Shown: piece after piece, positions 19,657-29,228 of the stretch
How the letters are laid out: each line of letters opens with the position of its first letter
Numbering within the stretch: the first letter of the stretch is position 1
Source: Paraburkholderia tagetis
GTDB taxonomy: Bacteria > Pseudomonadota > Gammaproteobacteria > Burkholderiales > Burkholderiaceae
DNA length: 64,000 nucleotides
Reading direction: 5' to 3'
Assembly (NCBI RefSeq): GCF_022213065.1
Contig: NZ_JAKLJA010000005.1
Location: 62,001 to 126,000 of the forward strand
Translations under genes and position numbers: made by a program
The notes under the pieces: generated by a model
Databases searched by the model: none
The model's input: the letters and a program-made list of their open reading frames with translations, nothing else
Told to the model about the DNA's origin: nothing

Positions 19657-20016
19657 ATGAAGTTCGCTCGTGTTGTTGCAATGCTGGTCGGGGGCGTGAC
19701 TATTGGTGCATCGAGTGCGGCTATGGCTGGCGTGAGTGTCGGTGTCAATATCGGTATCCCGGCTCCGGTTTATGTCGCGCCGCAACCGGTCTATGCGCCG
19801 CCGCCGCCGCCCGTGGTCTATCAACCCGCGCCCGTCTATGCTGCGCCCGTCTATGGCGCGCCGCCGGCCGTCGTGATTGGCTGGCACGGGGACCGCTATT
19901 GGGATGGCCGCCGCTACTGGGGCCGTGACGACTGGTATCGCCATCACGGTGGCTACGACCGCGGTCGCGGCCATTATGATCGCGACCATGGTGGCCCTCC
20001 GGGACATTGGCGCTAA
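19657..20016 (+). CDS. Small exported PXPV-repeat protein, Tyr/Pro-rich
   Basis: 119 residues from ATG, with AAAAGGTGA upstream. The frame is open far upstream, but that includes the tRNA and is not coding. A signal peptide ends AAMAG near residue 24. The middle repeats Pro-x-Pro-Val/Tyr units (PAPVYVAPQPVYAPPPPPVV), as in PXPV-repeat proteins. The tail is rich in Trp, Arg, Tyr, His, Asp and Gly (WDGRRYWGRDDWYRHHGG). Proteins of this kind are common in Burkholderia envelopes, and their function is not established. An intrinsic terminator follows. Confidence 0.82.
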   Translation: MKFARVVAMLVGGVTIGASSAAMAGVSVGVNIGIPAPVYVAPQPVYAPPPPPVVYQPAPVYAAPVYGAPPAVVIGWHGDRYWDGRRYWGRDDWYRHHGGYDRGRGHYDRDHGGPPGHWR

Positions 20017-20097
20017 GCCAGGTTCGCGCGTCGTGCGCCACGCTTGACGAAGCGCGCGAGCAGGCCGGCACAAGGTGCAAGGTGTCGAGGCCAAAAG

Positions 20098-20122
20098 AAA
20101 AGCCGCCCTCGGGCGGCTTTTT
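20098..20122. terminator. Bidirectional terminator between PXPV gene and fabI
   Basis: An 11-bp stem (AAAAGCCGCCC/GGGCGGCTTTT) with T-rich flanks on both strands. It can end the plus-strand PXPV transcript and the minus-strand fabI transcript, which stops at 20173. Confidence 0.88.
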
Positions 20123-20172
20123 ACCTGTTACGGTTGCCTGCGCAACGAGGCGCGGGCGAGGCGGGCGTTGGC

Positions 20173-20964
20173 TTATTCGCCAAGGCCCGCCATGCCGCCG
20201 ACCACGGCGTTAAAGCCTGCGTCGACGTGGACGATTTCGGCCGTCACGCCGCCGGCCAGATCGGAGAGCAGGAACGCGGCCGTGTTGCCGACTTGCTCGA
20301 TCGTCACGTTACGCTGTAGCGGCGCGTTGTGCTCGACGAAATCGAGGATCTTGCCGAAGCTCTTGATGCCGCTTGCCGCGAGCGTCTTGATCGGGCCCGC
20401 CGAGATGCCGTTCACGCGCACGCCTTTCGCGCCGAGCGATACCGCGAGGTAGCGTACGCTTGCTTCGAGCGAGGCCTTTGCGAGACCCATCGTGTTGTAG
20501 TTCGGGATCGCGCGTTCCGCACCGAGATAGGTGAGGGTGAGGAGCGAGGCGTTGGCCGCGAGCATCGGTTGCGCGGCCTTGGCGAGCGCCGGGAAGCTGT
20601 AGGCCGAGATGTCGTGCGCGATGCGGAAATTTTCGCGCGTCATGCCGTCGAGGAAGTCACCCGCGATCGCTTCGCGCGGGGCGAAGCCGATCGAGTGGAC
20701 GAGCCCGTCGAGCGTGCCCCAGTGCTGCTTGAGGTCGGCGAAGAGCGCGTCGATTTGCGCGTCGTCGGCCACATCGCAGGGGAAAACGAGATTGCTCTCG
20801 AATTCCTTGGCGAATTCGTTAATGCGGTCCTTGAAGCGCTCGCCGACGTATGTGAACGCCAGTTCCGCGCCTTCGCGCTTGCATGCTTGCGCAATGCCAT
20901 ACGCGATCGATCGGTTCGACAGCAGGCCGGTCAACAAGATGCGTTTGCCAGCGAGGAAGCCCAT
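20173..20964 (-). CDS. fabI: Enoyl-[acyl-carrier-protein] reductase (NADH) FabI
   Basis: 263 residues. Reduces the enoyl-ACP double bond in the last step of each fatty-acid elongation cycle. It is a short-chain dehydrogenase fold with the nucleotide motif [13 protein letters not shown] (13-25). The catalytic pair Y156 and K163 (YNTMGLAK) and Y146 are in the E. coli register. G93 and M159, known contacts of triclosan-type inhibitors in E. coli FabI, are also present. Single gene, divergent from yejA across 109 bp. Confidence 0.98.
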   Translation of the reverse strand: MGFLAGKRILLTGLLSNRSIAYGIAQACKREGAELAFTYVGERFKDRINEFAKEFESNLVFPCDVADDAQIDALFADLKQHWGTLDGLVHSIGFAPREAIAGDFLDGMTRENFRIAHDISAYSFPALAKAAQPMLAANASLLTLTYLGAERAIPNYNTMGLAKASLEASVRYLAVSLGAKGVRVNGISAGPIKTLAASGIKSFGKILDFVEHNAPLQRNVTIEQVGNTAAFLLSDLAGGVTAEIVHVDAGFNAVVGGMAGLGE

Positions 20965-21026
20965 GAATTCTCCTGAACAGGTTTAATGCACCGGGCGCCG
21001 GCAAAGGCGGCGCCGCGCGGTTTGGG

Positions 21027-21032
21027 TAGAAT
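21027..21032 (+). promoter_or_regulatory. Candidate -10 box upstream of yejA
   Basis: TAGAAT at 21027-21032 in the 109-bp fabI/yejA divergent gap, 42 bp before the ATG at 21074; the -35 match is poor. A TTGACA at 21043 has no suitable -10 downstream of it. Confidence 0.35.
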
Positions 21033-21073
21033 TCTCTCACAATTGACACGGCACTCCGGACAAATCCCTTTCT

Positions 21074-23044
21074 ATGACGACAGGAACGCGAGGCAGGAGA
21101 ACGCGCACGGCGCGTGGGGCAACGGTTCCTGGCGGGAGTCCTCGCGTGAGTCCTGGCCCGCGGCGCGAGGGGGGGGCGGAACGGGGAGTCTGGCGGTTTG
21201 CGTCGGCGCGCATGCTGGCTGCTGCGGGGGCCGCGCTTGCTCTTGTATTCGCGACGATGCCTTCCGCGCACGCGGTCTACGCGATCGCTCAATATGGCGA
21301 GCCGAAGTACCCGCAGGACTTCAAACACTTCGATTACGTCAATCCGGATGCGCCCAAGGGTGGCACGCTGGTGCTCGCGAATCCCGACCGGCTGACGAGC
21401 TTCGACAAGTTCAATCCGTTCACGATGCGCGGCAGTGCGGCGCCGGGCCTCGGTATGATTTTCGAGAGCCTGACGACGGGCAGCATGGATGAAGTGGCGT
21501 CGGCATATGGATTGCTCGCCGACGATATTCTCATCGCGCCCGATCGCTTGTCGGTGAGGTTTCATTTGAATCCGCGCGCGCATTTTTCGAACGGCGATCC
21601 GGTCACAGCGGCCGACGTGAAATTCTCGCTCGACATGCTCAAGAGCCGGCAGGCCTCGCCGTCGATGCAGGCCTACTTCAGCGAAATCACGCGCGCGGTG
21701 GTGGTCGATCCGGCCACGATCCGCTTCGAGTTCCGCACCAACAACCGCGAGTTGCCGCTCATCGCGGGCGGCATGCCGGTGTTCTCGCACAAGTGGGGCC
21801 TGCGCGCCGACGGCACGCACATCGCGTTCGATCAGATTGGGTTCGAGGAGCCGCTCGGCAGCGGTCCCTATGTAATCGAGCGTTACTCCAACGGCCGCAC
21901 GATCACGTACAAGCACGATTCGAACTACTGGGGCAAGGACCTGCCCGTGCGCGTGGGCACCAACAACTTCGAGCGCATCGTCTACAAGCTCTATTCAGAC
22001 GACGTCGCGCGCCTCGAAGCGTTCAAGGCCGGCGAGTACGATGCGCTCGTCGAATACGTGGCGCGCAACTGGGTGCGCCGCGACGTGGGCAAGCGGTTCG
22101 ACAGCGGCGAACTCATCAAGCGCGAATTTCCGCAGCATAACGGCACCGGCATGCAGGGCTATGTGATCAACCTGCGCAAGCCGATGTTTCAGGACGTGCG
22201 CGTGCGCGAAGCGCTCGATCTCGCGCTGGATTTCCAGTGGCTCAACCGCATGCTGTTCTACAGCCAGTACAAGCGCATCGATAGCTGGTTCGTGAATACG
22301 GATCTGCAGGCGAAGGGCTTGCCAACGCCTGGCGAGCTTGCGCTGCTCGATCCGTGGCGCAAGCAGCTCGATCCGGCCGTGTTCGGTCCGCCACCGGTGC
22401 AGCCGGGCACCAATCGGCCTGGCTCGCTGCGCGCGAATCTGCTCAAGGCGCGTGCGCTGCTCGCGGATGCGGGCTGGACCTATCGCGACGGGGCGCTGCG
22501 CAACGCGCAAGGTCAGCCGTTCGTGTTCGAGGTGCTCGACGACACGAGTGCCTCCGCGCAATGGGCGCCGATCATGGCGCAGTATTCGCAGGCATTGGCG
22601 CGGCTCGGCATTCACGTGAACTATCGTTCGGTGGATTTCGCGCTCTATCAGAAGCGGCTCGACGCTTTCGACTTCGACGTGACGACGATCAAGTTCCCCG
22701 ACGTGCAGGTGCCGGGCGCGGAGCAGCTCGATCGTTTCGGCAGCAAGGCCGCCGACGAGCCGGGCTCGGGCAACCTGATCGGCCTGAAGTCGCCGGCCGT
22801 GGACGCGATCCTCAAATCGCTGATGCTGGCGCAAACGCGCGAGCAGTTGCTCGACGCCACGCACGCGCTCGACCGGGTGCTGATGCACGGCTACTATGTG
22901 GTGCCGCAGTGGTACAGCGCGACGCACCGCGTGGCGTACAGGAACACGTTGGCTTATCCGGCGAAGCTGCCGCTGTACTATGGCGCGATCGACTGGATCA
23001 TTTCGACGTGGTGGCTGGGGCGCGAGCAGCCGCCGCAGCACTGA
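21074..23044 (+). CDS. yejA: Periplasmic solute-binding protein YejA (peptide/microcin C-type ABC transporter)
   Basis: 656 residues, family 5 extracellular solute-binding protein. It captures oligopeptides for the YejBEF permease. The N-terminus is long and basic before a hydrophobic signal segment (about 47-67, ending SAHA). The later ATG at 21212 would give a standard signal peptide, so the start is uncertain. Family landmarks are PKGGTLVLANPDRLTSFDKFNPF near residue 95 and the GSGPYVIERYSNGRTITYKHDSNYWGKD region near 260. The length and the partner genes point to Yej rather than Dpp or Opp. First gene of a four-gene operon. Confidence 0.93.
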   Translation: MTTGTRGRRTRTARGATVPGGSPRVSPGPRREGGAERGVWRFASARMLAAAGAALALVFATMPSAHAVYAIAQYGEPKYPQDFKHFDYVNPDAPKGGTLVLANPDRLTSFDKFNPFTMRGSAAPGLGMIFESLTTGSMDEVASAYGLLADDILIAPDRLSVRFHLNPRAHFSNGDPVTAADVKFSLDMLKSRQASPSMQAYFSEITRAVVVDPATIRFEFRTNNRELPLIAGGMPVFSHKWGLRADGTHIAFDQIGFEEPLGSGPYVIERYSNGRTITYKHDSNYWGKDLPVRVGTNNFERIVYKLYSDDVARLEAFKAGEYDALVEYVARNWVRRDVGKRFDSGELIKREFPQHNGTGMQGYVINLRKPMFQDVRVREALDLALDFQWLNRMLFYSQYKRIDSWFVNTDLQAKGLPTPGELALLDPWRKQLDPAVFGPPPVQPGTNRPGSLRANLLKARALLADAGWTYRDGALRNAQGQPFVFEVLDDTSASAQWAPIMAQYSQALARLGIHVNYRSVDFALYQKRLDAFDFDVTTIKFPDVQVPGAEQLDRFGSKAADEPGSGNLIGLKSPAVDAILKSLMLAQTREQLLDATHALDRVLMHGYYVVPQWYSATHRVAYRNTLAYPAKLPLYYGAIDWIISTWWLGREQPPQH

Positions 23045-23078
23045 GATGTCGGACCATCCTTGACGGACGCAAAGAATC

Positions 23079-24116
23079 ATGTGGAGCTACATCGTCAAAC
23101 GCCTGTTGCTGATGATCCCGACGCTGCTCGGCGTACTCACGCTGACCTTCGGTGTGATCCAGTTCGTGCCGGGCGGCCCGGTCGAGCAGGCGGTGCGCGA
23201 GTTGCGGCGCGGCGCGGAGCAGGGCATGCCGTTCGGCATGCGCGCCCATTCGGGCGTGGACGCGCAGCAGGTCGCGCAACTCAAGCAGCTCTATGGTTTC
23301 GACAAGCCGCCGCTGCAACGTTATTTCTTGATGCTCGGGCGCTTCGCACGCTTCGATCTCGGGCAGAGCTACTTCCGTCATCAGAGCGTCTGGTCGCTCA
23401 TCGTCTCGAAGCTGCCGGTGTCGATCAGCATCGGTCTGTGGACGTTCTTTCTCACCTATCTGATATCGGTGCCGTTGGGCATCGCCAAGGCGGTGCGCAA
23501 CGGCTCGCGCTTCGATCTCGTCACGAGCCTCGTCGTGCTGGTCGGCTATGCGATCCCGGGCTTCGTGCTGGGCGTGCTGCTGCTCGTGCTGTTCGGCGGC
23601 GGCACCTTCCTGCAGCTCTTTCCGCTGCGCAATCTCACCTCCGACGACTGGGACACGCTCTCGCTCGGCGGCAAGATTCTCGACTACCTGTGGCACATCA
23701 CGCTGCCGGTCACGGCATCGGTCGTGGGGAGCTTCGCGGTCACGACCATGCTCACGAAGAACGCCTTTCTCGAGGAGATCCGCCGTCAGTATGTGCTGAC
23801 CGCGCGCGCGAAGGGCCTTTCCGAGCGCACCGTGCTCTGGAAGCACGTGTTCCGCAACGCGCTGCTGCCGCTCGTCGTGGGGTTTCCGGCCGCGTTTATT
23901 GGCGCGTTTTTCACGGGCAGCCTGCTGATCGAAACGCTGTTCTCGCTCGACGGCCTGGGCCTGCTGTCCTATGAGTCGGTGGTGCGGCGCGACTATCCGG
24001 TCGTGCTCGGCACGCTGTATCTCTTCACGTTGATCGGGCTCCTGACCAAGCTCATTTCCGATCTCTGCTACGTGTGGGTCGATCCCCGCATTCAATTCGA
24101 ACAACTGGAGCGCTGA
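23079..24116 (+). CDS. yejB: Peptide ABC transporter permease YejB
   Basis: 345 residues, inner-membrane permease with about six transmembrane segments, the first at residues 9-28 (LLLMIPTLLGVLTLTFGVI). The permease coupling loop is visible as FLEEIRRQYVLTARAKGLSERTVLWKHVFRNALLPLV near residue 230-265, which contacts the ATPase. It begins 34 bp after yejA, and its stop is one base before the yejE start, so translation of the two permeases is tightly linked. Confidence 0.95.
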   Translation: MWSYIVKRLLLMIPTLLGVLTLTFGVIQFVPGGPVEQAVRELRRGAEQGMPFGMRAHSGVDAQQVAQLKQLYGFDKPPLQRYFLMLGRFARFDLGQSYFRHQSVWSLIVSKLPVSISIGLWTFFLTYLISVPLGIAKAVRNGSRFDLVTSLVVLVGYAIPGFVLGVLLLVLFGGGTFLQLFPLRNLTSDDWDTLSLGGKILDYLWHITLPVTASVVGSFAVTTMLTKNAFLEEIRRQYVLTARAKGLSERTVLWKHVFRNALLPLVVGFPAAFIGAFFTGSLLIETLFSLDGLGLLSYESVVRRDYPVVLGTLYLFTLIGLLTKLISDLCYVWVDPRIQFEQLER

Positions 24117-24117
24117 G

Positions 24118-25224
24118 TTGAACAGAGCCCGCGCCGGCGCCGAGCCCGAACTGCGCACCGAGAGCGTGCGCGCCTTCAAGTCGCCCACGCCCGCGCGCCG
24201 GGTGTGGACGCGCTTCAAGCAGCAGCGCCTCGGCTACTGGAGCCTGATCGTTTTCGTGATCGCATTCGCGGCGAGTCTCGCGGGGCCGCTCTGGTGCAAC
24301 GACAAGCCGCTCGTCGTGCGCTACGACGGGCATCTCTATTTCCCGCTCTTCAAGGATTATCCGGAGACGGCTTTCGGCGGCGATTTCCCGACGCCTGCCG
24401 ACTATCTCGACCCGTACATTCGTCACCGCTTCGACACGCCCGGCAACTTCGCGGTCTATCCGCCGAATCCGTACTACTACGACACGCTCAATTACTTTTC
24501 GAAGGTGCCGAACCCGGCGCCGCCGTCGCGCGATAACTGGCTAGGCACCGACGCGAGCGGACGCGATCTGTTCGCGCGGCTCCTGTACGGTTTTCGCGTC
24601 TCGGTGGAGTTCGCGCTCGTGCTGACTGCCATCGGCACGTTGCTCGGCGTGCTGGCGGGTGCGTTCCAGGGTTACTTCGGCGGGCGCGTCGATATCTTCG
24701 GGCAGCGCCTGATCGAGATCTGGAGCGCGCTGCCCGAGCTCTATCTGCTCATCATCTTCGCGTCGATCTTCGAGCCGGGCTTCATCCTGCTGATCGTGCT
24801 GCTCTCTTTGTTCGGCTGGATCGGGCTCTCGGATTACGTGCGTGCCGAGTTCCTGCGCAACCGCAATCAGGATTACGTGACCGCCGCGCGCGCGATGGGC
24901 CTCTCGAACTGGCAGATCATCTGGCGTCACGTGCTGCCCAACAGCCTCACGCCCGTCATTACGTTTCTGCCGTTTCGCATGAGCGGCTCGATCCTCGCGC
25001 TCACGAGCCTCGACTTTCTCGGTCTGGGCGTGCCGCCGCCCACGCCGAGCCTCGGGGAATTGCTTGCGCAAGGCAAGGGCAATCTCGACGCCTGGTGGAT
25101 TTCGATGTCGACGTTCGGCGTGCTGGTCGTCACCTTGCTGTTGCTTACGTTCATGGGCGACGCGTTGCGCAACGCGCTCGACACGCGCATTTCCGATGCG
25201 ATGAAGGCCGGAGGCAACCAATGA
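24118..25224 (+). CDS. yejE: Peptide ABC transporter permease YejE
   Basis: 368 residues from a TTG start preceded by GGAG at the right distance; no ATG fits. The first transmembrane segment is at about 41-60. A periplasmic loop rich in Tyr/Pro/Asp (60-135) follows, as is typical of YejE-type permeases. The EAA coupling loop is EFLRNRNQDYVTAARAMGLSNW near 245. It is followed by four-base-overlapping yejF. With YejB it forms the membrane channel. Confidence 0.95.
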   Translation: MNRARAGAEPELRTESVRAFKSPTPARRVWTRFKQQRLGYWSLIVFVIAFAASLAGPLWCNDKPLVVRYDGHLYFPLFKDYPETAFGGDFPTPADYLDPYIRHRFDTPGNFAVYPPNPYYYDTLNYFSKVPNPAPPSRDNWLGTDASGRDLFARLLYGFRVSVEFALVLTAIGTLLGVLAGAFQGYFGGRVDIFGQRLIEIWSALPELYLLIIFASIFEPGFILLIVLLSLFGWIGLSDYVRAEFLRNRNQDYVTAARAMGLSNWQIIWRHVLPNSLTPVITFLPFRMSGSILALTSLDFLGLGVPPPTPSLGELLAQGKGNLDAWWISMSTFGVLVVTLLLLTFMGDALRNALDTRISDAMKAGGNQ

Positions 25225-26855
25225 GCGCGCGGCCAAAGCAAGGCGGTACGAACGTCGGGCCGCTGCTCTCGATCGAGCATCTGAGCGTGCGCTTCGGCGA
25301 GACGCTGGCCGTGGACGACATCGCGCTCGACATCGGGCGCGGCGAGCGCGTGGCGCTCGTGGGCGAGTCGGGCTCCGGCAAGACCGTGACGGCGCTCGCG
25401 ATCCTGCGGCTCCTGAGCGATGCGCAGGTCTCGGGCGCGATCCGCCTCGACGGCGAGGATCTGCTCGCGAAGAGCGAGCGCGCGATGCGCGGCCTGCGCG
25501 GCAGCGACATTGCGATGATCTTCCAGGAGCCGATGACGGCGCTCAATCCGCTCTATACGATCGGCGAGCAGATTGCGGAGACCATCGTGCTGCACGATGG
25601 CGTGACGAAGAAGGCGGCGTACGAACGCGCGGTGGAGTTGCTCGAGCGCACTGGCATTCCCGAGCCGCGCCGGCGTCTTTTCAGCTATCCGCATCAGCTG
25701 TCGGGCGGCCAGCGCCAGCGCGTGATGATCGCGATGGCGCTGGCGTGCCGCCCGCGCCTGTTGCTGGCGGACGAGCCCACGACGGCGCTCGACGTGACGA
25801 TTCGCGGGCAGATCGTCGAATTGCTGCGCGAGTTGCAGCGCGAGGAGGCGGGCAAGCCTGGCGGGGGCATGTCGGTGCTGCTCATCACGCACGACCTGAA
25901 TCTCGTGCGCCGCTTCGCGCAGCGCGTGGCGGTGATGGAGAAGGGCAGGCTGGTGGAGATGGGGACCATCGAGCAGATCTTCGAGGCGCCCGAGCATCCC
26001 TATACCCAGCGGCTGATCGCGAGCCGGCCCGAGCGCAACGTGCTGCCGGTGCTGCCGATCGCGCCGGTGCTGCTCGAAGCGAAAGACGTGAGCGTCGATT
26101 TCGCGACGAAGCTGCCCGGTTTCACGGGCTGGTGGCGGCGCGGCCGCTTTCGCGCGGTCGACGACGCGAGCGTCGCGGTGCGCCAGGGCGAGACGCTTGG
26201 CATCGTCGGCGAGTCGGGGTCGGGAAAGTCGACGCTGGCGATGGCGATGCTGGGCCTGCAACGAACTGCGGGCGGCGCGATCGAGTTTCAGGGCCGCCCA
26301 ATCGGGAGCTATCAGGGCCGCGACAAGCTCGGTCTGCGCTCGCATCTGCAGGTGGTCTTTCAGGACCCGTTCAGTTCGCTTTCGCCCAGACAAACCATCG
26401 AGCGCATCGTAGGGGAGGGACTGGCGCTGCACCGGCCCGATCTTTCCGGCGATGAGCGCCGCAAGCGCATCGTGGGCGTGTTGCGGGAAGTGGGCCTCGA
26501 CCGGACGGTGCTACTGCGCTACCCGCACGAGTTTTCCGGCGGCCAGCGCCAGCGCATCGCCATTGCGCGCACGCTCGTGCTGGAACCGCGCGTGATCGTG
26601 CTCGACGAGCCCACCAGCGCGCTTGACGTTTCGATTCAACAACAAGTGTTGCGATTGTTGAGTGATTTGCAACGAAAATACAACCTGGGCTACGTGTTCA
26701 TCAGCCACGATCTCGAAGTCATTGGCGCGATGGCGCATCGTGTTGCGGTCATGCAGAACGGCGCAATCGTCGAGACCGGAGATGTAACAAAAATCTTTGA
26801 CGACCCCGCCCACCCTTACACGCGAAAGTTGCTGAAAGCCGCGTTTGATCGGTGA
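25221..26855 (+). CDS. yejF: Fused dual ATP-binding protein YejF of peptide ABC transporter
   Basis: 544 residues from ATG, overlapping the yejE stop (ATGA) and preceded by GGAGG. Two full ATPase domains lie in tandem. Walker A motifs GESGSGKT (K54) and GESGSGKST (K336) each have an LSGGQRQR or FSGGQRQR signature and an [11 protein letters not shown] or [10 protein letters not shown] Walker B. It powers uptake by YejABE. In other bacteria the fused form is characteristic of the Yej/microcin C system, whereas Dpp/Opp use two proteins. A T-rich stretch and a small inverted repeat follow at 26876-26909. Confidence 0.96.
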   Translation: MSARPKQGGTNVGPLLSIEHLSVRFGETLAVDDIALDIGRGERVALVGESGSGKTVTALAILRLLSDAQVSGAIRLDGEDLLAKSERAMRGLRGSDIAMIFQEPMTALNPLYTIGEQIAETIVLHDGVTKKAAYERAVELLERTGIPEPRRRLFSYPHQLSGGQRQRVMIAMALACRPRLLLADEPTTALDVTIRGQIVELLRELQREEAGKPGGGMSVLLITHDLNLVRRFAQRVAVMEKGRLVEMGTIEQIFEAPEHPYTQRLIASRPERNVLPVLPIAPVLLEAKDVSVDFATKLPGFTGWWRRGRFRAVDDASVAVRQGETLGIVGESGSGKSTLAMAMLGLQRTAGGAIEFQGRPIGSYQGRDKLGLRSHLQVVFQDPFSSLSPRQTIERIVGEGLALHRPDLSGDERRKRIVGVLREVGLDRTVLLRYPHEFSGGQRQRIAIARTLVLEPRVIVLDEPTSALDVSIQQQVLRLLSDLQRKYNLGYVFISHDLEVIGAMAHRVAVMQNGAIVETGDVTKIFDDPAHPYTRKLLKAAFDR

Positions 26856-26892
26856 ACGATCGCGGAACTTAAGGGGTTTTTTTGGTGATTTT

Positions 26893-26909
26893 TTGGTGAA
26901 ATTCACCAA
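26893..26909. promoter_or_regulatory. Inverted repeat between yejF and the NlpC/P60 promoter
   Basis: TTGGTGA-AAT-TCACCAA, a perfect 7-bp inverted repeat in an AT-rich stretch 37 bp upstream of the -35 box at 26946. It could be an operator for the downstream gene or part of the yejF terminator. A long T-run (26877-26883) precedes it. Confidence 0.45.
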
Positions 26910-26945
26910 TGAGGCATGCATCGTAATTGTTTTTTTCTATTTGTT

Positions 26946-26974
26946 TTGACACACAAATACTTACTGGCTAGTAT
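26946..26974 (+). promoter_or_regulatory. Near-consensus sigma-70 promoter of the NlpC/P60 gene
   Basis: TTGACA (26946-26951), exactly 17 bp, then TAGTAT (26969-26974). Start near 26981 gives a 45-nt leader. One of the two strongest promoters visible in the window. Confidence 0.85.
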
Positions 26975-27026
26975 CGTCCAAACTTTTCTTCTAACTCCCT
27001 GATTTACGGGCAATTTATTCCGACCC

Positions 27027-27713
27027 ATGCAGCACCGATCCTTGACCCAGGCTTGCACGCGCGTCGTCGCCGGGATGTTCATCGGCGCACTGATGGCTGC
27101 AGCTCCCGGCGCGTTCGCCGACGAAGCAAGCAGTTTTAATCAGAACGTCTCATTTTCGCCGAGCAACTCGACGAACCCGCAGTCGCTCCCCGCAGTTCAA
27201 ACCACGACGCAAACCACCGCGCAGGCTCCAGCCCAAGGCGGCGCGAAGGCATTTCTGTCCGGCATGGCTGGCAAGGCCGGCGACGTTGTGGTAGGCGCGC
27301 TCAATATGATCGGCGTGCGCTACCGCTGGGGTGGCAACACGCCTGACTCGGGCCTCGATTGCAGCGGCTTCGTACGCTACGTGTTTCAGGACACGCTCGG
27401 CATGAGCCTGCCTCGCCGCGCCGAGGAAATGAGCCGCGTGGGCGAGAAGGTGAGCATGAGCAACCTCAAGCCCGGCGACCTCGTGTTCTTCAACACGATG
27501 CGCCGCACGTTCTCGCACGTGGGCATCTATATCGGCGACAACAAGTTCGTGCACTCGCCGTCCACCGGCAGCACGATCCGCGTCGACGACCTGGATAGCG
27601 GCTACTGGGAAAAGCGTTTCACGGGTGCGCGTCGCGTCGAAACGTCGTTTACGCCGGATCAGGAACAAGGCCTCAAGCGCGTTAGCGCGCAGTTCGACAG
27701 CGGCGGCAACTAA
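27027..27713 (+). CDS. Exported NlpC/P60-family peptidoglycan hydrolase
   Basis: 228 residues. A signal peptide ends PGAFA (residue 31). A Ser/Thr/Gln/Asn-rich linker (32-72) leads to a C-terminal NlpC/P60 cysteine peptidase domain. The catalytic Cys112 is in DCSGFVRYVF, His164 in FSHVGIYIGD, and the third polar residue is probably His176 in VHSPS. Such enzymes usually cut the D-Glu/DAP peptide bond in cell-wall stems. The linker suggests a periplasmic, freely reaching enzyme. It is driven by a strong promoter and closed by its own terminator, so it is monocistronic. Confidence 0.93.
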   Translation: MQHRSLTQACTRVVAGMFIGALMAAAPGAFADEASSFNQNVSFSPSNSTNPQSLPAVQTTTQTTAQAPAQGGAKAFLSGMAGKAGDVVVGALNMIGVRYRWGGNTPDSGLDCSGFVRYVFQDTLGMSLPRRAEEMSRVGEKVSMSNLKPGDLVFFNTMRRTFSHVGIYIGDNKFVHSPSTGSTIRVDDLDSGYWEKRFTGARRVETSFTPDQEQGLKRVSAQFDSGGN

Positions 27714-27732
27714 TCGCAAGGTCGGGCCCAAC

Positions 27733-27763
27733 AAAAAGCCTGCTTCATCGAAGCGGGCTTTTT
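27733..27763 (+). terminator. Terminator after the NlpC/P60 gene
   Basis: AAAAAGCCTGCTT and AAGCGGGCTTTTT form a 13-bp stem (one G-U pair) around CATCG, with T-tracts on both strands. Possibly bidirectional, also serving the convergent patatin gene. Confidence 0.88.
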
Positions 27764-27821
27764 GCGTTCCTCTTTTGGTGTTTATTCAGATAGCGACGCA
27801 GGTTAGTGCTCCTGCGATCGC

Positions 27822-28817
27822 TCAGGCCATCGTCATGCGCGCGGCAGCCAGCTTGCGCTCGAGCTCCGGAAAGATCTTCGCCGCGGCTTCCTCGCCAGCG
27901 AGGATCGCGGCGTTACGTTGCGTGAAGTCGCTGCTCGACATGGCGTTGAGATTCGGCCGGATCACGATGTCGGCGTATTTCTCGAGCTCGTAGTTCTTGA
28001 TCGACTGGCCCATGATCGTGAAGGTCTGCATCAGCACGTCGAACTGGCTCTGGGTCGGCGCCGTTTCTGGGCGTGCCGAAATATCCACGGCGATCACGAA
28101 GTCGGCGCCCATCTTGCGCGCGAACGAAGCGGGCACGGGGCTCACGAGGCCACCGTCCACGTACTCGTGACCCGCAATCCGGACCGGCTCGAAAATCGAC
28201 GGAATGCTGCATGAAGCGCGTACGGCAATGCCCGTGTTGCCACGCTGGAACAGGATCGGCTGACCGCTGCGCAAATCGGTCGAGACAACGCCGAGCGGCC
28301 TGGCCATCTTTTCGATCGGACGCTCGCGCAGTGTCGTATTCAGGAAATTCTGCAGCGCCACGCCTTGCAGGATGCCACGGTTGCGAAACGGCATGGCCCA
28401 GTCGCTGATCGACGCCTCATCCATCGTCAGTGCCAGCTTGTTGAGCGCGAAGCCGTTCATGCCGGAGGCGTAGAGCGCCGCAACCACCGAGCCCGCGCTC
28501 GTGCCCGTGATCAGATCGACCTGGATGTTGCGTGCCTCGAGCCCCTTGATCACGCCGATATGCGCAAAGCCGCGCGCGGCGCCGCCGCCGAGTGCCAGGC
28601 CCACGCGAATCGGGCGCGGCGTTTTCGCGAGCGGTGGCGGGGCGACCGTTGCGCCCTTTGTTTCCGCCGTTTGCGTGCCCGCTGTCGTGCAGGCGGCGAG
28701 GACGGTGGAGGCGGCCGCGAGCGAAAAATGGCGGCGGCTCAATGATAGCCGCGACGAATTGTGGTCCGGCTGCGTGTCCGGTTTCAGATCCGGCTTCGAA
28801 CTGGGTTTCAAGCACAT
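27822..28817 (-). CDS. Patatin-like phospholipase with twin-arginine signal and lipobox
   Basis: 331 residues from ATG (MCLKPSSK); longer in-frame starts exist but add no signal. SRRHFSL (27-33) is a twin-arginine motif and VLAAC43 a lipobox, suggesting Tat export and lipid anchoring. The patatin catalytic dyad is intact: the GGGAARG oxyanion loop (78-84), S107 in GTSAG, and D221 in VDGG. These enzymes release fatty acids from phospholipids. Resembles the RssA/YlbK-type bacterial patatins. Monocistronic, divergent from gltX. Confidence 0.92.
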   Translation of the reverse strand: MCLKPSSKPDLKPDTQPDHNSSRLSLSRRHFSLAAASTVLAACTTAGTQTAETKGATVAPPPLAKTPRPIRVGLALGGGAARGFAHIGVIKGLEARNIQVDLITGTSAGSVVAALYASGMNGFALNKLALTMDEASISDWAMPFRNRGILQGVALQNFLNTTLRERPIEKMARPLGVVSTDLRSGQPILFQRGNTGIAVRASCSIPSIFEPVRIAGHEYVDGGLVSPVPASFARKMGADFVIAVDISARPETAPTQSQFDVLMQTFTIMGQSIKNYELEKYADIVIRPNLNAMSSSDFTQRNAAILAGEEAAAKIFPELERKLAAARMTMA

Positions 28818-29228
28818 TCTCCAGGTGCGGCGCGTGCGAAAGCGATTCTCGTGTGGCGTGCGCACCGCGTTTATTCTTGCGACCCACAACTGGGGGCCGG
28901 GCGGCGCCGGCAAGGGCGCCAGCGCGCCGACATGATAAGGCAAAGCCGAGGGTGCTCACGCTTCGTGCGTGTAACGCGATGTGTCGGTGGATCCCGGCGC
29001 GCGGCGGGTATAATCCGGTCTCTAATTTTCCCGGTTTTCCGTTCGCGTTTTGCGTCTGCCGTGCCGCGCTGTGTCGAGCTCCTTCCGGGCCCGCATCGCC
29101 ACTGCTACGGCCCGCGCCGCGAACCTTCGCCGTCCGCCGTCGACCGTATTCGCCTGCCGCTCCGTTTTCATCGAGCATGCGGCAGCGCCTGGCGGTCGCC
29201 GGGCGGCACCGTCCTCGAGTATCCGCAC
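28818..29228. other. Divergent region patatin / gltX with a long gltX leader
   Basis: 411 bp. A perfect TATAAT (29008-29013) is the best -10 for gltX and would leave a leader of roughly 208 nt. The rest is GC-rich. The in-frame extension of gltX through this region lacks family character. No RNA gene or repeat was recognised. Confidence 0.5.
29008..29013 (+). promoter_or_regulatory. Consensus -10 box upstream of gltX
   Basis: TATAAT preceded by GGGT; the -35 at 17 bp is poor. Distance to the gltX ATG is 215 bp. Confidence 0.55.

Noticed and set aside
19096-20016. A 306-residue frame on the plus strand
   Set aside because: It runs through tRNA-Ser and its terminator. Only the part from 19657, with its own ribosome site and signal peptide, is a credible gene.
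21043-21048. TTGACA as the -35 of yejA
   Set aside because: The expected -10 position 17 bp later reads CCCTTT and lies just before the ATG.
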